A stretch of 64,000 nucleotides of DNA, taken from assembly GCF_038002225.1 (NCBI RefSeq), contig NZ_JBBOCA010000001.1, forward strand, positions 1,364,001-1,428,000. Direction: 5' to 3'. Origin of the DNA: Paenibacillus sp. FSL R7-0204 (lineage in GTDB: Bacteria > Bacillota > Bacilli > Paenibacillales > Paenibacillaceae). Shown here piece by piece: positions 1 to 9,142 of the stretch (its first letter is position 1; the number at the start of each line of letters is the position of its first letter). The position numbers and the translations under genes are program-made. Below the pieces are notes generated by a model. That model did not search any database, was not told where the DNA came from, and worked only from the letters and a program-made list of their open reading frames with translations.

Positions 1-64
1 CATCCTTGTCGAACAGGATGGCCGCTACGGGATAGTTCCCTTGCGGAGTATTAAGCTCGATCAT
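1..64 (-). CDS. HAD-family phosphatase, N-terminal fragment (runs off the window)
   Basis: Only the first 21 codons are inside the window, reading leftwards off its edge. The visible peptide contains AAILFDKD, which matches the start of HAD motif I (hydrophobic strand followed by DxD), so a haloacid-dehalogenase type phosphatase is the best guess. The ATG at 64 has a strong GGGGGA ribosome site about 6 bases upstream. It follows the ABC importer genes on the same strand by about 40 bases, so it is probably the last or a later gene of that operon and may act on the imported phosphorylated substrate or on its products. The rest of the protein must be seen to confirm this. Confidence 0.55.
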   Translation of the reverse strand, partial: MIELNTPQGNYPVAAILFDKD

Positions 65-104
65 GCAGCGTCCCCCTTCATCATTAGAAATTTGTTCAGC
101 CGTT

Positions 105-1454
105 CTATTTCAGCTTATCCAGTGCTGCCTGAGCCGTCTGCTGCGCTTCCTTCAGCGCCTCGGCTGCCGGAATATTCTCAATCTGCACCTTATCCGCAGC
201 GATGGTCAGCGCATCGTTGATCTTGCCGCCTGTCGGGTCCTGAAACGGAGGGGAAGCATGAGCCGCCTGCTGCAATGGAATCTTGATCTGCGGATTGCTC
301 TCACTGAAGGCGACGAATGCCGGATCTTCCAGCGCAGACTGGCGGACGCTAATATATCCGGTGTGGATGGACCAGAACGCGGTATTCTCGGAGCTTGTGA
401 AGTAGGTCAGCCATTTCATCGCTGCCTGCTTCTCGGCGTCTCCGGCTTTGGCAGGAATACCGGCCATACTCGCCCCGGCGACAGGTTTGCCTTCGCCGGC
501 TCCGGCCCAGCCCGGTTGCTCCATAGCGGAGACGACGCTGAAATCGAGGTCGCCCTGGTCGCCGCTGGAGCCGGTGTATCCGGCCGCCTGGCCTTTCATC
601 ACATCGTCAATCGTCTTGTACCAGTACTCCCAGCCTTGCCCGCCCGAATGAATGCGCATCGTCTTGTCCTCATGAATAGCTTTGCGGAAGAACTCCCAGG
701 CGTCGATCCACTCCTGGGAATCAATCGTGACCTTGGTGCCGTCCTCACTAAGAATACTGCCTCCTTTGCTGAGAGCGGCATCAATCATATTGCCGGAGCC
801 CCACATCGGTTCCCAGCCGTAGAAGGTGGTCTTGCCGCCTTCGGAGACAGTCATCTTTTTCGCGGCCGCAGCGAGGTCTTCCCAGGTCTTAATCTGGCTG
901 GCGTCTATGCCGCTTTTCGCAAAAGCATCCTTACGGTAGTACATCACCTGGGTCGATCCATACATCGGGAGGAAATACTGCTGGCCGTCAACCTGGCCCT
1001 GATTTAGGAAGGTCTGAACGAAATCCTCTTTATTGAAGTCCGGCTGCCCGGCAATCAGCTCATCCATCGCGGCGTAATAACCCTTGCGCGCCCAATCGAT
1101 ATTGGAGGAGAGGACCACCGCCGGGACCTGCCCGGCAGCAATCGCTGCCTGAAGCTTCTGTTCGGTCTCTGTATAATCCCCCTGCACGATCCCCTTGACG
1201 ATGACCTCCTGCTGGGAGGCATTGAATTTTTGAATGAGCGATTCCATATTTTCACCCAGCTTGCCGCCGAGCCCATACCAGAATTCAATCGTGACCGGTG
1301 CGCCTCCAGCCGGAGCGGCATTGGCAGCAGGGACTGCGGCGGCTGCGCCGTCCGTAGTGGATGCATTGCCGGGAGCGGCATTTCCGCCGCAAGCGGTGAG
1401 CACGGAGAGTCCGGCGATCAGGGATAATGCAGACACTTTTTTAACTACGTTCAT
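105..1454 (-). CDS. ABC importer substrate-binding lipoprotein (UgpB-like, family 1)
   Basis: Extracellular solute-binding protein of a carbohydrate-type ABC importer. The N-terminus is a lipoprotein signal (VKK basic start, hydrophobic core, lipobox LTAC), so it should be anchored to the outer face of the membrane. A low-complexity Ala/Gly/Pro linker precedes a family-1 periplasmic-binding fold; the opening IEFWYGLGG and the FNASQ segment resemble glycerol-3-phosphate binding proteins (UgpB). Three consecutive ATG codons occur at the start; the third (1454) sits 7 bases from a GAGGAG site, better than the first (1460), so I chose it. Two permease genes lie immediately upstream on the same strand. 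No ATPase gene is present, as is usual where a shared MsmX/UgpC-type ATPase serves several importers. The substrate is not certain. Confidence 0.88.
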   Translation of the reverse strand: MNVVKKVSALSLIAGLSVLTACGGNAAPGNASTTDGAAAAVPAANAAPAGGAPVTIEFWYGLGGKLGENMESLIQKFNASQQEVIVKGIVQGDYTETEQKLQAAIAAGQVPAVVLSSNIDWARKGYYAAMDELIAGQPDFNKEDFVQTFLNQGQVDGQQYFLPMYGSTQVMYYRKDAFAKSGIDASQIKTWEDLAAAAKKMTVSEGGKTTFYGWEPMWGSGNMIDAALSKGGSILSEDGTKVTIDSQEWIDAWEFFRKAIHEDKTMRIHSGGQGWEYWYKTIDDVMKGQAAGYTGSSGDQGDLDFSVVSAMEQPGWAGAGEGKPVAGASMAGIPAKAGDAEKQAAMKWLTYFTSSENTAFWSIHTGYISVRQSALEDPAFVAFSESNPQIKIPLQQAAHASPPFQDPTGGKINDALTIAADKVQIENIPAAEALKEAQQTAQAALDKLK

Positions 1455-1488
1455 CATCATTCTCCTCTTGGGTATTGAAGTTTAGGGT

Positions 1489-2331
1489 TTAGCCTTTGCT
1501 TGAGCCTGCGGTCATGTTGACACTTTGCATTATCGTTTTCTGCGCCAGCAGGAAGACTAGCAGCAGCGGGGCAATTGTGAAGGCGCTGGCGGCCATGATG
1601 AGCGGCCATTTCAGTCCGTAAGCACCTCCTTCCACGAAGAAGCTGCGCAGCCCGGCCGAGACCAGCTGCAGGCTGGGGTCCTTCGTAATGAGCATCGGCC
1701 AGAAGTAATTGTTGTACTGGTCAATGAAGGTAATCAGCGCCAGTACGGCGAATGAGGATCTTGTGACCGGCACAAGGATCGTCCAGAGAATCCGCATATG
1801 CGAAGCACCGTCCACTTCACCGGCCTCCACCAGCTCATGCGAGACTTGAAGGAAGGCCTGCCTGATCAGGAAGATCGAGAAGATACTGACACAGTTGGAG
1901 AGAATCAGGCCCGCATAGGAGTTCAGCAAGTGTAATTCGGAGAGGACCAGGTAGCCGGGCAAGTAGACTGCTGTTGCAGGAACCATATAACCGAACAGAA
2001 TCACTCCGGCAAAAACGCCCTTCAGGCGGAATTTCATATGCGTCAGCGCATAAGCCATCATCCCGGAATTGATCGATTGCAGGAGGACAATGGAGACAGC
2101 AACGAAGATACTGTTACCCATATATCTGGCGAACGGCGCCTCGTTCCAGGCAGCGGCGAAGTTGCCCCACAGCGGTACCTCAGGCCATAGCGTGGGCGGG
2201 GAACGCCAGATTTCATCATTGGTCTTGAGGGCACTCGTAACCATCCAATAGAACGGGAAGGCCATCAGAAGAGCAAGCGCGGCGAAAAAAATCTGGCGGA
2301 CCAGCCCGCTGATACGTGTGAATATAGGCAA
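1489..2331 (-). CDS. Carbohydrate ABC transporter permease (MalG/UgpE-like)
   Basis: Second permease of the importer. The protein (280 residues) has the family-typical length, six predicted hydrophobic spans and the cytoplasmic EAA loop near residues 175-195 (EAGEVDGASHMRILW), which contacts the ATPase. The start is a TTG at 2331 preceded by AAGGAGG at 9 bases; no ATG with a comparable site is close. It lies between the other permease gene (36 bases upstream) and the binding-protein gene (34 bases downstream), so the three are clearly one operon. Substrate specificity follows the binding protein and is probably a sugar or glycerol phosphate compound. Confidence 0.9.
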   Translation of the reverse strand: MPIFTRISGLVRQIFFAALALLMAFPFYWMVTSALKTNDEIWRSPPTLWPEVPLWGNFAAAWNEAPFARYMGNSIFVAVSIVLLQSINSGMMAYALTHMKFRLKGVFAGVILFGYMVPATAVYLPGYLVLSELHLLNSYAGLILSNCVSIFSIFLIRQAFLQVSHELVEAGEVDGASHMRILWTILVPVTRSSFAVLALITFIDQYNNYFWPMLITKDPSLQLVSAGLRSFFVEGGAYGLKWPLIMAASAFTIAPLLLVFLLAQKTIMQSVNMTAGSSKG

Positions 2332-2367
2332 GCGGTGAGACCTCCTTAGGGGTGGATGGTATAGCTT

Positions 2368-3249
2368 CTATTGATAATGCGTAGTCCGTTTGCTGATCCC
2401 GAAAGAGAGGACCGACAGCAGCATGCAGATCAAGACCAGGACGACAGCTACCGAAGAAGCCTCTCCGATCTGGAAGGATTCGAAGGCGGACTGATAATAT
2501 AGATAGAGCAGAGTGCGGGTGGAGCCGGACGGGCCGCCCTGGGTCAGCACATTAATCTGGTCATAGGCCTGAATTGCCGAGACTAGCTGCACCACGAATA
2601 AGAAAAGAGTAGTCGGCGAGATCAGCGGCCATGTAATCCGCAGGAACTTCTGCGCCGGGCTTGCTCCGTCCAGCTCTCCGGCTTCCAGCAGGTCGGAAGG
2701 CACATTGCGCAGCGCCACCAGATAAAAGATCATTGCCCAGCCTACCGACTTCCAGATCGTGACCAGCAGGACGCCGGTTAATGCCCATTTGGGGTCTTGC
2801 AGCCAGCCGATGGAGTCCAGGCCGAAGAAGCCCAGCACGGTATTCGCAAGTCCCGCTTCAGGCTGATAGATCCAGGACCAGACGATAGACACAGCGACGG
2901 TTGGCGTTACCCAAGGCGAGAACAGCAGGATCTGATAGAGGGCTGAACCTTTTAACTTGTGATTCATCAGGAGGGCGAGACCCAGTCCGAGCAGGATCAC
3001 CGGCAGCACACTGCCGAGGCAGAAGAGTACGGTCACCTTCAGTGCTTTGTAAAAAGCCGGGTTGCTTAGCAGATCGGTATAATTCTGCCAGCCGACAAAG
3101 GTTTTCTCCGGGCTCATGAAGTCCCATTCCGTGAAGCTGAGATACAGCACATACAGCAGCGGTGCGAGCCAGAACACGGCGAACGGGATCATGGCCGGCA
3201 GAGTGAACAGCACGGGCTTCAGGCCGCCGATTAACTTTGAGCGTGTCAT
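2368..3249 (-). CDS. Carbohydrate ABC transporter permease (MalF/UgpA-like)
   Basis: First permease of the importer, with six hydrophobic spans and an EAA loop (LLEAGELDGASPAQKFLR) in the C-terminal third. The open frame extends back to 3339, but the extra 30 residues are not membrane-like and carry no ribosome site. The ATG at 3249 (MTRSKLIGG) follows a GGAG about 13 bases upstream and gives the usual cytoplasmic tail before the first span; an ATG at 3273 is an alternative. It is the promoter-proximal gene of the importer operon and is divergent from the GbsR-like regulator, which is a natural candidate for its control. Confidence 0.86.
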   Translation of the reverse strand: MTRSKLIGGLKPVLFTLPAMIPFAVFWLAPLLYVLYLSFTEWDFMSPEKTFVGWQNYTDLLSNPAFYKALKVTVLFCLGSVLPVILLGLGLALLMNHKLKGSALYQILLFSPWVTPTVAVSIVWSWIYQPEAGLANTVLGFFGLDSIGWLQDPKWALTGVLLVTIWKSVGWAMIFYLVALRNVPSDLLEAGELDGASPAQKFLRITWPLISPTTLFLFVVQLVSAIQAYDQINVLTQGGPSGSTRTLLYLYYQSAFESFQIGEASSVAVVLVLICMLLSVLSFGISKRTTHYQ

Positions 3250-3298
3250 TTTCGTCCATATTCTCCATTTCATCCACATTGGTTGATGCGGTATAATG

Positions 3299-3316
3299 CA
3301 GAGGACAGCTCCTCTG
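3299..3316. promoter_or_regulatory. Perfect inverted repeat between the importer operon and the GbsR-like gene
   Basis: CAGAGGA-CAGC-TCCTCTG is a perfect 7-bp inverted repeat about 50 bases upstream of the importer permease start, within the 223-base divergent region 3250-3472. It could be an operator for the GbsR-like protein or a small hairpin in the importer mRNA leader. I could not identify convincing -35/-10 pairs with certainty. Confidence 0.35.
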
Positions 3317-3472
3317 TTCAAAAAAAATTGTACACTCATGAGGCAGGCTTGTGGTCAAGCGGGGGTAAAACCCGTTCGGATTTTGTGTAAAATTTGTAGG
3401 ATAATTGCCGAAAAGCTGCGGTATTGTGTAAGGTAGAGAGAACGATTCTATGTGAAAATGAGGTGCCACCTG

Positions 3473-4051
3473 ATGAAGCAGGCCGCATTCGGCGAAGAGC
3501 ATCCGCACCGTTCGCCCCGGGAGCAGCTGCTCGGCCCGGTGATCGATGCCATAGCACAGACCATGGATTTATATGGAGCGAATTATTCCTTCGGGCAGCT
3601 GTACGGGGTGATGTTCTTCGAGGACAAGCCTATGACGCTGGAGGAAATGAAGCAGGTCATGAATATGAGTAAAAGCAATATGAGCTACGGGGTCCGCTCC
3701 CTGATCGCCTCCCGGATGGTTACGAAGCTTCCGGAGAAGCGTGAGCGGAAGGAGCTGTACGCAGCGGAGACAGACTTCTTCGAGGCCTTCCGGAACTTCT
3801 TCACCCTGAAGCTTCAGCGGGAGATCGATGTGATGCAGGAAGCGATGGCAGCCGCGGTCCCGGGCCTCCAGGCACTGCTCCATGCAGCAGACACACCTGA
3901 AGAGGAACGGCAGGCCTGCCTCCGAGATCTGGAGAAGCTGGAGCATGCGGCCGAGTACTATGCCTGGCTGCAGCGGTTCGTGTCGGGGCTTGCGGAGGGA
4001 GCGATATTCGGCGGGGAACGGGGAAGTACTGGCGAGGAAGGCGGAGTATGA
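3473..4051 (+). CDS. GbsR/MarR-family winged-helix transcriptional regulator
   Basis: About 192 residues. The N-terminal half resembles GbsR-type MarR regulators: a helix with the YGANYSFGQLYGVMFF pattern, then a winged helix with MTLEEMKQVMNMSKSNMSYGVRSL as the likely recognition segment, and a C-terminal helical part suited to dimerisation. The frame opens at a GTG at 3452, but the ATG at 3473 lies 7 bases after GAGGTG and is the better start. The gene is divergent from the ABC importer operon, suggesting it regulates that operon in response to an osmolyte or the importer substrate. Its GC-rich coding ends abruptly 3 bases before an AT-rich response regulator gene. Confidence 0.8.
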   Translation: MKQAAFGEEHPHRSPREQLLGPVIDAIAQTMDLYGANYSFGQLYGVMFFEDKPMTLEEMKQVMNMSKSNMSYGVRSLIASRMVTKLPEKRERKELYAAETDFFEAFRNFFTLKLQREIDVMQEAMAAAVPGLQALLHAADTPEEERQACLRDLEKLEHAAEYYAWLQRFVSGLAEGAIFGGERGSTGEEGGV

Positions 4052-4054
4052 GTT

Positions 4055-4729
4055 ATGAATAATCAAATTCTTATTGTTGATGATGAGGCGGATATAGTTA
4101 ATCTGCTGAAAGATTATTTTGAGATAAATGGTTATAAGGTCTTAACCGCGCGGAGCGGCGGGGAGGCATTACGCAAAGTAGTGTATAATCCAGACATTAT
4201 TTTACTGGATATTAATATGCCGGAGATTGATGGTCTTGAGGTGTGCACTCGTATACGGGATTTCGTATCCTGCCCTATTATATTCCTGACTGCGCAAGTG
4301 GAAGAGTCAGATAAAATTAATGGCTTTCGTGTGGGCGGGGATGATTATATTGTGAAGCCATTCAGCATTGATGAGCTTGGAGCTAGGGTAGAGGCACATC
4401 TGCGCCGTGAACGAAGACAATCTGTTAAGACACAAACCAGATTTTCAGATGATTTAGTGATCGACTACTCCGCCAGAGGAGTGTATTACAAAGGACGGCC
4501 ACTTTCTTTTGCCAAGAAAGAATTTGGTATTATTGAGTTGTTGTCAATGAATATCGGTCAGGTCTTTGATAAGGACCATATTTATGAAAAAGTCTGGGGC
4601 CTGGACCATGAAGGGGATAGCATCGTTGTTGCAGAGCATATCAGAAGAATTCGGTCTAAATTTAATGAGGTTAGTGATCACATATACATTTCAACAGTAT
4701 GGGGTGTGGGCTATAAATGGGTAGGGTAA
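4055..4729 (+). CDS. OmpR/PhoB-family response regulator
   Basis: Receiver domain (residues 1-115) with the acidic pair D9-D10, phosphoacceptor D52 (LLDINMP) and the conserved K near 102 (IVKPFS), followed by a winged-helix output domain (residues 130-224, ending YISTVWGVGYKW). Partner of the following sensor kinase, whose gene it overlaps by 13 bases. Together with the ABC ATPase and FtsX-like permease downstream, this is the layout of antimicrobial-peptide or lantibiotic sensing and resistance modules in Firmicutes. The gene is markedly AT-rich compared with the regulator gene ending at 4051, which indicates separate origin. Its ribosome site is weak (GGAG about 10 bases upstream, inside the previous gene). 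Confidence 0.9.
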   Translation: MNNQILIVDDEADIVNLLKDYFEINGYKVLTARSGGEALRKVVYNPDIILLDINMPEIDGLEVCTRIRDFVSCPIIFLTAQVEESDKINGFRVGGDDYIVKPFSIDELGARVEAHLRRERRQSVKTQTRFSDDLVIDYSARGVYYKGRPLSFAKKEFGIIELLSMNIGQVFDKDHIYEKVWGLDHEGDSIVVAEHIRRIRSKFNEVSDHIYISTVWGVGYKWVG

Positions 4730-5904
4730 TAAAAGGTTGGCGTAACTTATCCATTAGGGTGACATTTATGATCTATATGCTTGTATTTGTCCTTCTTGCC
4801 GGACTCCTTAGTATGATCACCATTACTGGGGCAGGCCAGATACGTAATAATATGTTTTTAAAGTATAATCCTTCTTACACCTCAGCGGATATTGAGAATC
4901 CAGCCATTGTCTTTAACATGAAGGACTTTAATACAGACTATTCTTATACAGACGAACAAATCATTAAGTTTTGTGGTTTTTTGGATTCCTGGTCCATTTT
5001 GATATTTTTTGGGCTAGCTACCCTGGCGGCTTCTTTGTTGTTTTACAATAATAAGCTCAAACAACCAATTAGGATTTTGCGCGAAGCATCTACTAAAATA
5101 TCCAATAATGACTTGGATTTTCATATTCCGCAATATAGCGAAGATGAAATGGGGCAGCTGTGCAGGTCTTTTGAGAGCATGAGAGCTGCTTTGGAGGATA
5201 ACAACCGTCAGATGTGGCGTTCTATAGAGGACAGAAAACAGTTGAATGCAGCTTTTTCACATGATCTCCGGACACCGCTGACAGTATTAAGAGGTTACGC
5301 GGATTTTTTAAATAGATATCTGCCAGAAGATAAAATAAGCAAGGAGAAGCTGCTGGATACGATAACAACTATGAGTATACATATATTACGGCTGGAGAAT
5401 TATGTGCAAATTATGGGCGAGGCGCAAAAACTCGAAGATATATCGGTAGCCCTGACGAAAGTAGAGGTTTCCGTTTTTTTGAAACAACTAAGCAGTTTGG
5501 CTGAATTTCTGGCACGGGAACATTCATTGGAATTATCATTTGAAAATCAAATCGCTGAACAATCGTTGAACATTGATACAGGAATGGTTACCAGGATATA
5601 CGAAAATATGATTGCCAATTCGCTTCGTTATGCAAGTCAGACGATTTCTGTACGTTTTGAATTTGTTAAAGGATTCTTTTCGATTACAGTTAATGATGAT
5701 GGCAAAGGGTTCTCAAGTCAGGATCTGAAGCTTGCTACCACGCCATTTTATACAAGCAAGGCGGAAGCTGAGGAGAGCAATTATGGCATGGGGTTGAATA
5801 TTTGCAAGGTACTGGCTGAGAAGCAAGGGGGCAGTATTCAGCTAACGAACAATAAATCAGGTGGCGCCTGTGTGAAAGTTTCGGTTTTGCTGCACCAAAG
5901 TTGA
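4717..5904 (+). CDS. Two-component sensor histidine kinase (HAMP, HisKA, HATPase)
   Basis: Membrane sensor of 395 residues. A first transmembrane span (about residues 15-37) is followed by a short external loop of roughly 60 residues, a second span (about 90-110), a HAMP region (IRILREASTKISNNDLDF), the HisKA box with phosphorylated histidine (SHDLRTPLTVLRGY) and an HATPase domain with N box (ENMIANSLRYA), G1 (DDGKGF) and G2 (YGMGLNICK). The small external loop suggests sensing at the membrane, possibly of a membrane-active peptide or through the associated transporter. The gene overlaps the response regulator gene and is followed by a terminator-like hairpin before the ABC genes, so expression of sensor and transporter may be partly uncoupled. 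Confidence 0.9.
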   Translation: MGRVIKGWRNLSIRVTFMIYMLVFVLLAGLLSMITITGAGQIRNNMFLKYNPSYTSADIENPAIVFNMKDFNTDYSYTDEQIIKFCGFLDSWSILIFFGLATLAASLLFYNNKLKQPIRILREASTKISNNDLDFHIPQYSEDEMGQLCRSFESMRAALEDNNRQMWRSIEDRKQLNAAFSHDLRTPLTVLRGYADFLNRYLPEDKISKEKLLDTITTMSIHILRLENYVQIMGEAQKLEDISVALTKVEVSVFLKQLSSLAEFLAREHSLELSFENQIAEQSLNIDTGMVTRIYENMIANSLRYASQTISVRFEFVKGFFSITVNDDGKGFSSQDLKLATTPFYTSKAEAEESNYGMGLNICKVLAEKQGGSIQLTNNKSGGACVKVSVLLHQS

Positions 5905-5925
5905 TAAATAATAGATAACTATTGG

Positions 5926-5966
5926 ATATCCTTTCCTAGAGAACCACTTAGGGGAGGATATTTTTG
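5926..5966 (+). terminator. Terminator or attenuator between kinase and ABC transporter genes
   Basis: A 13-bp stem (5926-5938 with 5949-5961, two G-U pairs) with a 10-base loop is followed by five T. The right arm contains GGGGAGG, which mimics a ribosome site for a TTG at 5964; I consider that site part of the hairpin. The element would terminate or attenuate transcription entering the ABC genes from the regulator genes. Confidence 0.7.
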
Positions 5967-5993
5967 TATCCACGTATAAAGGGAGGCTTTAAT

Positions 5994-6668
5994 TTGATTT
6001 TAGAAGGAAAGAAGTTATGTAAATATTATGGCAGTGGAGAAGGTCAAGTGAAGGCAATCCACAATGTTGATTTCTCAGTGGCGAAAGGTGAGTTTATCTC
6101 TATTGTTGGACAGTCTGGTGCAGGCAAAAGTACATTAATGCACATCATTGGGGGGTTGGATGCTCCTACAAGCGGTGAGGTCATCATAAATGGGACTTCC
6201 ATTTATACATTGCCTATGAGTCAACTAGCAGTGTTTCGCCGCCGCCAAATCGGATTTGTGTTTCAGGCTTTTAATTTGGTACCCTCACTTAATGTGTGGG
6301 AGAACATCATTTTACCCATTGGGCTGGATGGGAAGAAAGCAGATGTTAGCTATATTGAAGATATTTTAAATACTTTGGGGATCTATGAAAAGCGGGCCAG
6401 TCTGCCCACAGTATTGTCTGGCGGCCAGCAGCAAAGGGTGGCAATTGCCCGTGCATTGGCAGCTAGACCGGCTATTGTGCTCGCAGATGAACCCACAGGA
6501 AATCTCGATAGCCGTTCTAGCAATAACGTTTTGGATTTGCTGCGTTTATCCGTAGAGAAATATAATCAGACTTTGATTGTTGTAACGCATAATGACGAAG
6601 TGGCTAAGCTTGCAGGTCGGACTGTTCGGGTGGTGGACGGTTCCATAGCAGTAGAGGTAGAAGGATGA
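5994..6668 (+). CDS. ABC transporter ATP-binding protein (MacB/SalX type)
   Basis: Cytoplasmic ATPase of the transporter formed with the next gene. Walker A GQSGAGKST, Q-loop VFQAFNL, signature LSGGQQQR and Walker B IVLADEPTGNLDS are all intact, and the H-loop histidine is in VVTHND. The layout is that of the LolD/MacB/BceA group that pairs with FtsX-type permeases. The frame is open from a TTG at 5964, but alignment with the paralogue at 13306-14004 and a clean GGGAGG site 7 bases upstream favour the TTG at 5994. It overlaps the permease gene by 4 bases (ATGA), so the two are translationally coupled. Confidence 0.92.
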   Translation: MILEGKKLCKYYGSGEGQVKAIHNVDFSVAKGEFISIVGQSGAGKSTLMHIIGGLDAPTSGEVIINGTSIYTLPMSQLAVFRRRQIGFVFQAFNLVPSLNVWENIILPIGLDGKKADVSYIEDILNTLGIYEKRASLPTVLSGGQQQRVAIARALAARPAIVLADEPTGNLDSRSSNNVLDLLRLSVEKYNQTLIVVTHNDEVAKLAGRTVRVVDGSIAVEVEG

Positions 6669-9094
6669 AAAATACGATTACTGTCCACAATGTATCCCTG
6701 AAAAATCTACGTCATCACCAAAGCCGGACATTATTGACTGTAGGTACAGTGGCTTTAGCCGTAGCCTTAATTTTTGTAGTGCTGACTTATTTTTACTCTG
6801 ACGACCAGAGGAGCAAGCGAGAAGCGATTAATGAGTTAGGTGCCTATCATGTGCAGTATGAGCATTTGTTGCCGGAGCAGCAACAAGCTATTGAGAATAA
6901 TCCGAAGATAAAAAAGCACTATGTTTCCTATATCAGTAAAAATGTTAAGTCGGACACGTTTGAAAAATTGAATATTAATATGGCTATAAGTTATATAGAG
7001 GGAATTAATGAAGGACTGATTCAATTAATGCAAGGGAGGGCTCCGGTCACTGACGACGAAATTGTATTGGATAAATGGGTAATTGAGGAACTTGGCTTTT
7101 CTCCTAACATAGGAGTAGTAATTCCATTGAATTTGCAAGTTATGAATGCAGGGGAAACAGAACATATAACAAAAAAATTTAAGCTAGTTGGCATTATTGA
7201 TGATATCGCCGTACGTAAAACGGTTAGAGCTGGTCTGATGTTTATTTCTCAAAACCTTTCCAGGCAATATAGTCCTAACCCGGATGTTGTTTTATTTGCT
7301 CTTTTGAATTCAGACTTTAATGCTTCATCTACGGCTCACAAAATTGGTGAGGGCTCTCAGCTAAAAGATGATCAAATACAATTAAATGAACGTTACAATG
7401 GCGCATATGAGCAGAATCCGTTATCTATTCTGAAAGTAACCATTGTTGTTTTTGTAATTATAATTAGTGCAGCCATGGTTATTTATAACATATTCAATAT
7501 ATATATATCAGAACAGATCCGTTTATTTGGGATGATGAAAGCAATAGGAATGACTCCTAATCAACTGCGAAAGATGATTCTTACGGAAGGACTTATAATT
7601 TCGCTGGTTGGGAGTTCTATGGGGCTTTTGCTGGGTGTAGGGGGGAGCGCGGCATTTATCCCCTTCTTAGGACATATGGCTAGTGGTGGCTCCGAATTAT
7701 ATGTTCAACTGTCTCCTAACATTGCTTGTATTGCTTTAATTACAGGTCTGATTCTCGTTGTATTTTCTGTTTATATTCCTGCTAAAAAAGTAGGAGGAAT
7801 TACGGAGATTGCAGCTATTCGTTACAATCCCGCTGAAGATTTAGGAAAGAAAAGGCATAAGACCAAAAAAAAATTCAAAAATTCATTTAGCGGGTTCACC
7901 TTGGTATTGGCACAATTGATCCGATACCGTAAACGCACTTGGGTTACCATAACATCGATTACCCTGACAGGACTTATTTTTGTGGTCACTGGGAGTATTC
8001 TTAGTAGTATTAATATTAATAATATGGCTGGAAGTATGGTGCCTGGTGATTATAAATTAAGTACTGCTGCTTACCGTGGAACTGATGTAAACCTAGATCT
8101 GTTAAATAACAAAGTTATAAACCAAGTAGATGCTATTACTGGTGTCAAGACAGTATTAACAGAAATGTATGATGTCTTGATTTATAACAAGCAGGATGCA
8201 CAACTTCACCTCAAAGACTTGGCGGGTATAAGGAACCCGGAAATTCAAACGGATATTTATGCTTATGATGATGCCTTAATGACAAATACAATTAAAAGAC
8301 TTGGGAAAGATGATTCTATGCTTATGGAACTGAGAAATGGTGATAATCTCATCGCAATTGCAGAAGATGGAAGCTACCATGTGGGAGATAAAATTCGGAT
8401 GGCTCAGTACGGAGAAGGAAAGAAAGAACGTGAATTCACTATTGTTGGTGTTTTGCCTAACTATGTTACTTATAAAGGTGATTCTTCAGAAGGTGGAGTT
8501 CTTATTGCTCATCAGGATTTGTTCAAACGATTGGGTTTAGATCAACGTATAAAACAGATTAGTGTTTTAGTTGATCAAGGACAACAAGGGAAGGTAGAGC
8601 AAACTCTCAAAGGGATTGCAAATACTGATAGAAGAATAACATTCACTTCTTTTCAAGAAATATATCAAGAGTTCAATGGAATGAAAAAAGTGCTTCAATT
8701 GGCGGCTAATGGTCTTATTTCAGCATTAATGATTATTAGCATATTTAATTTAATAAATTCAAATTTAACGAGTATGAATTCTAGAAAGCGGGAAATTAGC
8801 TTAATTGAAGCTATTGGACTGTCGCGGAGTCAGCTGATTTTACAATTAGGCAGTGAAGGCTTAATGGTGATCTTAATCAGTCTGTTGTTCACTTTTTCAC
8901 TGGGCATTCCAGCAGGATATTTTGGCGTTGAAATTTTCAAGCAATCCGCCGCCTATGTCCAATATCAACTGCCAATGACAGCCATGCTAACCCTATTGTT
9001 CGCCTATTTCACAGTTCAAATAGGGACTACCTTCTACATGCAGTGGCGCTTAAGCAAGGAGAGCTTGATGGAACGAATCCGGTTTAGTGAATGA
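6665..9094 (+). CDS. FtsX-type ABC transporter permease (antimicrobial-peptide resistance type)
   Basis: Large permease of 809 residues. It contains a first N-terminal span (about residues 20-45), an extracytoplasmic MacB-like domain, an FtsX block of three spans (about 255-375), a second N-terminal-like span near 430, a second extracytoplasmic domain, and a final FtsX block (about 680-800). This duplicated FtsX architecture with a single dedicated ATPase is usual for exporters or target-protection systems against lantibiotics and other membrane-active peptides. It is part of the AT-rich unit that includes the two-component system upstream and the lipoprotein downstream. The natural substrate is unknown. 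Confidence 0.88.
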   Translation: MKNTITVHNVSLKNLRHHQSRTLLTVGTVALAVALIFVVLTYFYSDDQRSKREAINELGAYHVQYEHLLPEQQQAIENNPKIKKHYVSYISKNVKSDTFEKLNINMAISYIEGINEGLIQLMQGRAPVTDDEIVLDKWVIEELGFSPNIGVVIPLNLQVMNAGETEHITKKFKLVGIIDDIAVRKTVRAGLMFISQNLSRQYSPNPDVVLFALLNSDFNASSTAHKIGEGSQLKDDQIQLNERYNGAYEQNPLSILKVTIVVFVIIISAAMVIYNIFNIYISEQIRLFGMMKAIGMTPNQLRKMILTEGLIISLVGSSMGLLLGVGGSAAFIPFLGHMASGGSELYVQLSPNIACIALITGLILVVFSVYIPAKKVGGITEIAAIRYNPAEDLGKKRHKTKKKFKNSFSGFTLVLAQLIRYRKRTWVTITSITLTGLIFVVTGSILSSININNMAGSMVPGDYKLSTAAYRGTDVNLDLLNNKVINQVDAITGVKTVLTEMYDVLIYNKQDAQLHLKDLAGIRNPEIQTDIYAYDDALMTNTIKRLGKDDSMLMELRNGDNLIAIAEDGSYHVGDKIRMAQYGEGKKEREFTIVGVLPNYVTYKGDSSEGGVLIAHQDLFKRLGLDQRIKQISVLVDQGQQGKVEQTLKGIANTDRRITFTSFQEIYQEFNGMKKVLQLAANGLISALMIISIFNLINSNLTSMNSRKREISLIEAIGLSRSQLILQLGSEGLMVILISLLFTFSLGIPAGYFGVEIFKQSAAYVQYQLPMTAMLTLLFAYFTVQIGTTFYMQWRLSKESLMERIRFSE

Positions 9095-9142
9095 GCGAGG
9101 GAAAGCAAATAGCTGAATATATTATTTAAGGGGGAAATAATA

